Assembly: GCF_000004075.3 (NCBI RefSeq)
Contig: NC_026655.2
Location: 27,265,489 to 27,329,488, forward strand
Length of the DNA stretch: 64,000 nucleotides
Direction: 5' to 3'
DNA from: Cucumis sativus
Lineage: Eukaryota; Streptophyta; Magnoliopsida; Cucurbitales; Cucurbitaceae
The stretch's first letter is position 1. Every line of letters begins with the position of its first letter. The notes beneath the pieces are model-generated. The model ran no database searches, was not told where the DNA came from, and was given only the letters and a program-made list of their open reading frames with translations. The translations under genes and the position numbers were made by a program. This document shows, in pieces, positions 48,755 to 64,000 of the stretch.

Positions 48755-49760
48755 GGAAGTTCAACGCTAACCCACTTGAACCCACGAAAGGAAAGCAACT
48801 TTACGACAAACCCAACTCACAAAACGCGGTAAAATTCCTCAGGATTCAACAAGAGCGCAGGCGGGCAAAACCCAACAAAAAAACAAAGAAACCCAACAAG
48901 CAAATTTGCAGAATATGGCAGAAACTCCAAGGTCAAGCTCCACCCATGGAAGTCCAAGAAGCTAAATTTGCAGAGCAAACATGGATCGAGTGTGAAACAA
49001 GACTCGATCCGCTCTGAAAAGTTCAGTGGACAGTAATTGAAAGAATTTTAGGCAAAAAGATTACGAATATCACGAATCTAAGATTGGGAATTGAGGGTTT
49101 TTGTTTCTTCTTTGTGAGAGAGATTGAAGGTGTGTGAAAGATGAACGAGACGAGAGAAGCCCGTTCTGGGTTGGGAGGGAAGGCGGACTTGAAATTGATT
49201 ATTGTCTCCATCTGTCCATTTTGTTTTTCCCTTAACAATTCCTTTCAATTCCGTCGTGGCTTTTCATACACAAAAATGCTTCATTGGTCACAAAATAGAA
49301 TTTCTATATTTGGTTCTCTATGCTATCATGAGATTTTTATTGATATCAATTCAATATAGTTTGATGGCTAAGATATTATTCACTGTTTTCACTTTTATAG
49401 ATTTTTATCTTCAAAAATGGCTTTTTCAATATCGAAATAAGTTAACATGTATAATCCTCCTTCATGCATATCTCGAATACTTTATTAATATCTATGTCAC
49501 TTAGGGTTAATATTGTTTCAATACATATATTTCATGTCCTGCGTCAATCAATTTTCATAATCAATAATGATGTCAATTTGAACTAGTTTGATTAGTTATG
49601 ACGTGTACACTTCACCAAAAGGTTGAATGTTTTAGAAGGTTAAGAAATTGGTAGCATAGTAGACAATAAGTTTCTTTATTCCTTAAGCTATGCTTTAATT
49701 TATAGTCATATCATTTATATGTTAAAGAATTGGTGGCATAAAAGAGAAATATCAAAATTG

Positions 49761-49809
49761 TCACACCTCGTCCCAAGCACCTGCTTACTTGGTTCAAGAC
49801 GTGGTGTGA
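49761..49809. repeat. Short inverted repeat
   Basis: TCACACCTCGTC at 49761 faces GACGTGGTGTGA ending at 49809 (11 of 12 positions pair). It is preceded by TG, so it could also be the start of an LTR-like end (TGTCACACCTCG). Confidence 0.55.
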
Positions 49810-50320
49810 AGTCAACTGATGTCGCCCACTTGAAGAAACGATATCAACTAACCCTTAACTTAATCCTTAAAATGATGAACATCAATGAAAGCTAATACAT
49901 AACTGAAGAAACTCTCTTCATTTAAAACAACATTTAAATAAGTTTATATAGACAACACGAAACCTTAATTTCATAACTAAACCTAAATCGAAAGCCCAAC
50001 CTAAGTCTAACATTACGAAGACTAACAATATCTCTAAACAAAACAAGCATAATAACAAAACAAAACTCTTCGACAAATATATAGCAGCGATTCAGGCTCC
50101 GAGGACACGCTCTCTACCTAAAGAGTGGAAAAATATTTTGAAAAACATGAACTAAACGAGCTTAGTGAGTGATAGTTTTCTAAATACTTTTCATAAATCT
50201 TTGTAACATGATATGTAAATCTTTTAAACAGTAAATCATAAATTGAAAGCTTTAAATCTTAAAACATTTAGAAACAATAACATGAATTCTTATTTTTCCT
50301 CGTCCAAATTCAAGTATCTT

Positions 50321-50475
50321 TGATCCTGCCCCGTTACGAGTAATTTCATCTCGCCTCGTACAAGTAATTTAATCTTGTCACATCACGAGTAAAATTTTAT
50401 GTTTGCCCCATGACAAGTAATTTATTTTTGTCTCATACGGGTAACTTTTAAGTTTGCCTCGTAGTAATTTATGAG
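50321..50475. repeat. Degenerate tandem array, period about 25-29 bp
   Basis: About six units of the form TTTGCCCC-GT-ACGAGTAATTT-AT: for example CTGCCCCGTTACGAGTAATT, CGCCTCGTACAAGTAATTTA, TGCCCCATGACAAGTAATTT and TGTCTCATACGGGTAACTTT. The units are diverged in sequence and length. Confidence 0.7.
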
Positions 50476-52686
50476 ATAGATTGATTCCGATAAAACATTT
50501 TTAAACCATAAACCTTAAATCCTTTTGAAATAAACTAACATTTAACTCATTTTCAATATTCTTTTTCTTTAAACATAACTTCAATAAACAGTAATTTTAC
50601 GTAAAAACAACTAACATTTTTGCCATGCAAATCTACACTCTTACCCTTCTTTATTCAAATGAAAGTTATGTTTCCTTTCTCTCTTTCCAACCAATTTTTT
50701 AAATGTAATTTTACCAACATTCCATCAAAACATTTATTTTCAATCAACATTTATCCATAAGCATTGAATAAACTTGTATCAAGAATGAGACACTCTTAGA
50801 CATTGATTCTCATTTCATACTCTTCACTAGAAAAGTCTTCTTCAATCGTTATCTCTCAAAATATCTTAAGGTGAATGTTCAATTTCATATTTGCTCATAT
50901 TCGACTTCAGAAACAAATGTAAGTACGAGCACTTGATTTTTTTCTTTGCATGATCGTTTATACTATCATCCACAAACATGTAATAAAGTCCAAACTATTG
51001 AATAGCTCTTTATACAACATCGTGTAATAAAGAACAAACAATTGTTTAATATGTTCCACACGATCATGACGACCGTTTATGTATTTATACACAACCATTT
51101 AGTTATTTATACACAATAATTTAGTTATTTTGTCATGCCCTGCCCTGAAACACGTCCTGACCCTCGCGTTGTGGCACGCCAATGCTAAAAAAAATGAAAT
51201 TTCCATAGCAGAAGCGTATGAACGTCGTGCAAATATAATTCAATTTGAAAAAAAAAATACCCACAAAATTAAGAGAAAACGAAGTTAAAACTAAACTTGT
51301 GCTTTTCTACGCAAGAGAAAAAAAAAAAGAATCTAACATTTGCAGAGACCTCTCAAGAACACCATGTAGCCTTCCTTATTATTCTCAACATGAAAATCAC
51401 ACATAAAGTTGTGGGCTTCTATGATATTGATTTAGTGAAGGAAAATTTTTGTTTTGAGAAAATTTTAAGAAGAGAGATCTTGAAACAAAGAGGGAAGAAG
51501 TTATTTTTATCTTAACCATTTTTTTTTTAAAGAGGGATGGAAGAGAAGTTATCAAATAACTCCTTCCCTCTTTCTAGACGTATGAGTTATTCTACTAATT
51601 AAATATATATTAATTAAAATAAAATAATTTTAAGGAGTGAATTCCTTATTGTGTAGATGTGTTTCCAGCTCTCCAATTATAACGAATCTTTAGAATGGTA
51701 GACATATTGAGTCGGCGACATAGATCACTCTCACTTGTGTAGATCAAAGGATCACCTTCATAGGTAAGAGTTCACAACTCACTTAGGATTCAGGTTAAGT
51801 CTATCATTGATAAATACTGATAGAGGTCTATCGGTGTCTATTAATGATAAAAGTCTATCAATAATATTATATTATTTATTAAATTACAACAACACGAGAC
51901 AATCAAATCTAGATTCTATTATTTATTAAATTAATTTATTACATTTTCTAGTTCAATAAATCAAATTACCTCTTATTAGTTAATGGTATTAATTGAGCTA
52001 CGCTCATGCTAGTATAAAAATTTCTTATTATTGTGAATAAAAATAGACTTCCATCATGGTTATTTATTTATTTACCTATTTAAAAAAAAAACTCATGTTT
52101 TCTAAACGGGTACTCAATCCAACAAAAAAAAGATTGAGATGCGACCAAAATTGATGAACCTAAAGAGATACCATCTTGAAGAGTATATCTCGATGTTGAG
52201 AATCTCACATTGAAGAAACAAAAAGACTCAAATTATTTATAAGACAACTGCTAATTGATTTTGAAATGAAATTCTATACTATCAAAGACAAACTTTGTAA
52301 TGCATTAGTATCTCCTTTCTTCGCAAAGTTCATCTTTGCATCCTTTTCTCATTTCTATGTTACCTATTCGCTTTGTTGAAAAGAAAGACTATTGACAACT
52401 TGTTGTACTATTTTCAAATAAACATGTATAATGATTTTATTTGATATTGATATGGTATATTCTTCCATGTTTTTCTCAATTATAAGAATATCTCGACGGA
52501 ATTATTGTAAAAATGGTAAAATATTGTTATATTTTGCTATATTTGAAAATGACCTAATATCCTACCATTTGTATTATATTTCCTTAGTTATGCATGAATA
52601 GTAGGATTTGAATGAATTAAATTCAGATTTTATCAAATAAGATGAATGAGAAAAACAGAACACTAAAGATTGTCAATTACAACATA

Positions 52687-52905
52687 GTATCAAAGGGAGA
52701 TTGATTCAGCATGGTTAATGGCAAAAGAGACTTGATTGACAGTACACACTAACCTTATGGCAATAGCAGAAATCAATATAAACTTGTTGTTTTACTTGGG
52801 GTTGCTAGATTGTAACAATGATATATTTCATCACAAGCTTGATAATTTGATGATTGGGCTCTAATAGAAACTACTAAAGATGTTCTTCCAACAATGGACA
52901 CAAGA
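52687..52905 (+). mobile_element. Possible Copia leader remnant
   Basis: TAGTATCAAAGGGAG resembles a decayed Met-tRNA primer-binding site, followed 25 bases on by ATGGTTAATGGCAAAAGAGA and a frame that soon stops, as expected for a ruined gag start. No further gag, zinc-knuckle or integrase motif was found, so this is weak. Confidence 0.25.
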
Positions 52906-54960
52906 TAATTAGGTTAGAGTTCAATTTATAATTGTCGGTTGAGTCCCGAATACAATAAATTGGTTGTCAACGGTTCTTGTATTCACCAATTGAAGTGAGA
53001 AGTTAGTGAATATTAGCAAAGTAAAACAATATATGTTGTTGAAATAAATGTGATGATCAATGTAAAGTTATTAATTACAGTAATAACTATCACAACAGAC
53101 GAAACAAATAACACAGAGGAATTTGTTAACCTAGTGGTAGAGAGCTTACTGTTCAGATAAAAAATATTATTAAGATTCAATAATGTAACCAGTTTGTCTT
53201 TACTTAGAAGAAACTCTTCTAAACAAAGCTAGTGAATTACGTTGTAACTAAAACTTAAATAAAACAGGCTCCCCTGTATATATGATTAAATCTTTATTGA
53301 AGATAACTTTGGCTCCCCATGAGTTGGTTGTGTACAAATCATCTGTACTTGTTCTTCATTATACTTCTTATCACAGGTACAACATAAAAATCACTTTGGA
53401 GAATCTTCAACAATACATAATATATCAAAGAAGGCAAATCGACTACCTTTACAAATGATAAATCTTCAAGAGAGAACTTCTCCAAGTTGATTTATTTTGC
53501 TAAATCACACACAGATGAAGTCCGACACTAGGTTATTTAGAGATCTCATTTAAAATATCCATCACGAATTTTTAATAATATAGATAAAAGAATCCTTACT
53601 AATGATAATCTTTTTAAAAGATTTCGTAAACATCACGAGAGAACATATTATTTCTCTTGATAAAAATACATGAGAATTGTTTATTAAACGTCTTAGGAAT
53701 AAGTTAGATAAACATGAGCCTTTCATTTCTGGCGAGCCATAGAAAATCTACATGCCAAGTTCGTAAAAAGATGGTATATATGAGTCTTCATCAATTTTTT
53801 CTTTGTTTATGTTCTAAATGTTATAGTTGTTAAATTTGATTTTTGGCCACAATATCCTCTTCCGTTGTTGAATATAGTATTTTAGCAAAAATAGTCCAAG
53901 ATGAGCAAGTTCCAGACATTACTCAAATGAATTGACGAAAAACATGAGGAGTTAGATTTGTTGTACTTAAGAATAATAAAACCAAATAACATCTAAATTG
54001 CACCAAAAAAATAGGTTTAATCTCACTACAAAAAAACGAGTCATCAATTATTATTTGTTTTGATTTTACATGGCATCCCAAATTGGTACTCGGAGAAGTA
54101 TGAATCTTTGAATTATAACAAATAAAAAGAGAAATTATTAACAACATCGTCCAATGGGTCTTTTGGAAATGAGCCATTATGCGGACAAATATCGTTGCAA
54201 CTAATGCAAATCATAATGCACCATTTGCCATAAATTTCTCTCCAAATTTACTGTCAAACAATGAGCAATCTTAACTATGACATTTGGTTCACTTTCCACC
54301 GCCTCCAATTGGTTACACGGTAAGTTTGACATGACGGAATGGATAATTGATATCGAAGGGAATATATGATTCATCTTGCCACTTATCAATTTTGTGGAAG
54401 ACACAACATAAGGTAACTTGTTCTTCCGTTGAGCTTGAAAATCGTTATACGACTTAAAATGGTTAAAGAGGTTTATTTGTAAGTTTGGGTGTTCATTTTT
54501 TATAGGTAATTAATCTTTTATACGATGGTTAGTCTACATTATATATGACAAAAAAATCAATATTTATGAATGCACCAAACACATTAAAGTTGATTCTTAT
54601 TTTGTCTAATATGATATTTAGGACAATCTTATTTCACCATCTTACGTTGGAACGATAATTCAATTAGCACATACTTTTTTCAAGCCTTTAAATAAAAAGC
54701 AAATCATGCTTCTACCTAACAAGTTGAACTTGGGTCAGTAACAAGCTGTAATTTGTATGCTTATCAAACCATATTCGATTTTTTTTAAATATCTTTCCTT
54801 AAGTTTTTGGACCTATAATTTGTTTATTTGGGAAAAGAAAATTATTATTTTTTTGGTTTTTTTTTAACAATAAGATTGCCTCAAAATTCAAAGTCAGAAA
54901 AACTTAAAAAAAAGAAAAAGAAAAAGAAAAAAGGATGTAAAAAAAAAAAAGGAAAACAGA

Positions 54961-61737
<6,777 letters not shown>

Positions 61738-61999
61738 GTATAGTGATATTGAAATACCTGATGGTTCTTTGGAGTAGAATTATTACAATAATTTTTTTTT
61801 ATGAGAAACAAGACAATATATTGATCAAAGGATAAAACAACAATTTTGATCATCCTCTTCAGGTCTTTTGACCTCTGAGGTAGAAATAAGGCAGTCCCAC
61901 TATTCCATTTCACTATGAAGAAGCGCTATTATATAATTCAGATTCCATGCACCCCCTTTGATAAACTAACAATTCCTCACCGAAAGGCTTTTAGAGTTG

Positions 62000-62670
62000 A
62001 CAATAGCATAGTTGAGGGTAACTCCTGACTTGATGGTGCCCAAGTATCTTCTAAAAATGAATCTTATCCCCTATTCCCAACTTAGGTAATTCTTTGAAAG
62101 AAATTAGGAGTTCTGCTATTGTAACTCCAGGGGCTGAGCTTTGAGCTTTCCTTGATCTCATTGAGAAACCGATTACCATTTGCTGCCCAAATTTGCTTCT
62201 AATAACCTTTTTCCAGAGGCCAGAATCTTTCCGAATATCTCTGCAGTCATTTAGAGAATAAAGCTGTACCTCTCCTTCTCAGAAATCCCCAGCCCACCAT
62301 CACATAAACACACTGTGACCTTCGAACAACTAAATGGCTGCCACAATCTATGTTTCCGAGTACCCAAAGAAAGTCCCTTAAAATTTTATCTATTCTATGG
62401 ACAAACTAACTTTGTAAGGGATTGAAAAGAACATGAATTCACCAGAATCATATTGCCATTTTTTGAGAGGGGAAAACCTCTCCAGTTGGCAAGCTTGTTC
62501 CTGATTTTATCAACAGCTAGATCCCAAGACGACACCTTCTTGGGATCCTAAAAGACAACTAGGTGGCAAGCTTGTCACCTAGAGGCAAAACAAGGTAGTT
62601 AAAAGGCAGGAGGGCTTCCACTTTACAACCAAACAACCGAGCTGCTTTTCTGACATTGTTTTCTTAAGGA
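62000..62670 (-). mobile_element. Degenerate LINE (non-LTR retrotransposon), reverse transcriptase C-terminal part
   Basis: Read on the minus strand, the block encodes CKVEALLPFNYLVLPLGDKL, then DPKKVSSWDLAVDKIRNKLA continuing NWRGFPLSKNGNMILVNSC, then IDKILRDFLW and, after frameshifts, CDGGLGISEKERYSS. These match the ordered C-terminal motifs of plant L1-type reverse transcriptase (LGCKVGSLPFxYLGLPLG, WxxVIxKxRxKLAxWKG, LSxGGRxTLIxS, IxxxIRDFLW, GGLGI). Several stops and frameshifts show it is dead. It lies just 3' of SELENOO exon 7, antisense to it, most likely inside the next SELENOO intron. Confidence 0.87.
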
Positions 62671-63819
62671 AAGCTTGGTTTCTTATAAGAAAAGGGGGAA
62701 AAACATAGCCTAACTACAATTGTTCCTCGAGTGTATCAATACATTTGGTCACTTAATCACTGATTGTCGATGGGGTTTTCACGTTTTCTGAGGGCTTTTA
62801 TTTCCATTCATTGTGAACCTCATTTCTTTCTTTTTATTAAAATATCTGGAATTTATTTTCTTCAACCATTGCCTATTATATATGTCTACTTCTGCTTGGG
62901 TGGTGTTGGCTTTCATTACTGTACCTTGCAAACTTAGTTATTCCCTTCTATAATTGATTGACCTCAACAGAAGCGAGTCGGAAGCCCATACCTTCCAATG
63001 GAATAACATGGTGCAACCATTAGATTCAACTTAACTATTAAAAATAACGACAAAGAACAATACACAAATTTACGTGAAAACTCTAGTACATGGAGAAAAA
63101 CCACGGTAGAGAGTTTTCTTATGCAACAAATGATACAAGAGGGGAAGATTAATAGGCAACAAGAGCTTAAATAAAAAAAGGAAAGAATAATTAGGATAAC
63201 ATAAAATACAAAACTACCCTTGAGCTTTCAACCCACAATAAGCCCACTGATTCTAACATTAACTCATATCAACAATTAAATAATTCAATTTGTAACTCTC
63301 AATTTCTTTTGAATATCAAAAGTAAAATAGATCTTCTACCAATTTATAATTTCAGCTTTCCCTTCTGTTCTGAATCTGTTGAGTTATTATTATATCTACA
63401 ACAAGCTGAAGTCACCATCAAGGGAAGCTACCTGTTTAGGTATATACATTGTTTACGAGGTTTCAATTTGGATGGGGAAAATGATAAGTATCAAACTGAT
63501 ATGATTGTCACTTGCCAAAAACTCAACCTCTTTATCCTAATGTGGCAGTATCTGGCATCCAATCATAAAACCTCCCGGCTCCAACCAAACAGCATAATAC
63601 CCATCGAACAGTTCGGTTTGGGTTGGCCAGAAATCATGTCCAGATATTGCCCAGAAATCATGTTAAAGTTTCATAAAACTCTAGTGTTACTACTAGATGA
63701 TACCTTTTCTGCTAGGCTTCGTTTAGATTGACATTCACTTATTTAAACACTTTCAAAGTCAATCCAAAACAATATATATGTATGTCTGTATGCTTGAATA
63801 TGATGATCTAAGAGGCATC
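62671..63819. other. Probable SELENOO intron sequence with repeat debris
   Basis: No SELENOO exon could be found. 63045-63110 (ACACAAATTTACGTGAAAAC followed by CATGGAGAAAAACCACGG) resembles a motif common in plant Copia LTRs, tentatively. A 140-codon open frame at 63309-63731 has no recognised domain. Confidence 0.4.
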
Positions 63820-63980
63820 GAACACTCCTAGGATGGCCAAGTGTCAGTGTTGGACACGTTTCCGACACTGACACGCCCCCGACATATCTCCAACACACCA
63901 GCTGGTGTGTTGATTATTTATTTTAATTTTTGACACGGCCCCAACACAGCCAAGACATGGCCCAAACATGGCTGGAAAAA
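63820..63980. repeat. GC-rich repeat with short direct and inverted GACAC motifs
   Basis: Repeated GTGTC/GACAC words (AAGTGTCAGTGTTGGACACG, CCGACACTGACACG, GACACGGCCCCAACAC) and a perfect 22-base palindrome at 63891-63912. GACAC-rich clusters of this kind occur in repeats of many plant genomes. No coding capacity. Confidence 0.6.
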
Positions 63981-64000
63981 AAAAACAGACAGAAAGGGTT

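Larger units (their letters stand above)
48755..54960. other. Gene-free interval with repeat debris
   Basis: About 6.2 kb between the divergent EMSY-like and SELENOO genes. The first 0.4 kb should be the EMSY-like leader and promoter. Further on are a hairpin-forming TCACACCTCGTC motif (49761-49809), a degenerate tandem array (50321-50475), TGTCATGCCC at 51133, GATAGA/TCTATC words near 51799-51880, and a possible Copia primer site near 52687. These suggest overlapping old transposons. No intact gene could be read. Confidence 0.5.

Noticed and set aside
51133..51190. TGTCATGCCCTGCCC as the start of an LTR pairing with TGTCACACCTCG at 49759
   Set aside because: Only the first few bases agree and there is no extended similarity, so they are not two LTRs of one element.

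Overview
The window is nuclear DNA from a flowering plant, almost certainly a dicot. The coding islands are small, intron-rich genes with GT-AG introns, separated by very AT-rich DNA with repeat and retrotransposon debris. Several products are plant-specific (RAV AP2-B3 factor, NPF7 transporter, plastid enoyl-ACP reductase, EMSY-like protein). Repeat style suggests a cucurbit such as cucumber or melon, but that is only an impression. There are no operons, CRISPR arrays or prokaryotic features. No tRNA or rRNA gene was recognised by eye.

Layout. 1-286: a degraded minus-strand fragment of an RNA cytidine acetyltransferase (NAT10/Kre33 type), running off the left edge. 1993-4744 (-): CCCH/KH RNA-binding protein of the KHZ type, 3 exons. 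4745-11163: gene-free AT-rich DNA with a diverged direct duplication. 11164-13574 (-): NPF7-type NRT1/PTR transporter, 5 exons. 13575-20016: gene-free, with several tandem repeats. 20017-21087 (+): intronless RAV transcription factor with an overlapping upstream ORF. 22747-25712 (+): plastid enoyl-ACP reductase, 12 coding exons. 26338-28714 (-): NSE4A subunit of the SMC5/6 complex, 7 exons, with a consensus E2F site upstream. 29955-31085: wrecked Copia retrotransposon. 32242-37127 (+): PIG-A, the catalytic subunit of GPI-GlcNAc transferase, 8 exons. 42594-44038 (+): small alpha/beta hydrolase, 2 exons. 45067-48754 (-): EMSY-like (ENT plus Agenet) chromatin protein, about 9 exons. 54961-61737 (+): first 7 exons of SELENOO (SelO/YdiU pseudokinase-fold AMPylase); the 3' end lies beyond the right edge, and its introns contain antisense LINE remains.

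The genes do not form a pathway. They are mostly single-copy housekeeping functions (lipid synthesis, GPI anchors, genome maintenance, chromatin, redox/AMPylation) plus regulators and a transporter. Exon structures were built by hand from splice consensus and reading-frame continuity. For seven of the eight multi-exon genes every junction keeps frame; the exception is one intron of the EMSY-like gene, which is ambiguous. I see no convincing previously undescribed system. The most useful leads are the missing proton-coupling motif and poly-Glu tail of the transporter, the overlapping uORF on the RAV gene, the E2F site at NSE4A, the NAT10 fragment, and the transposon history of the SELENOO introns.
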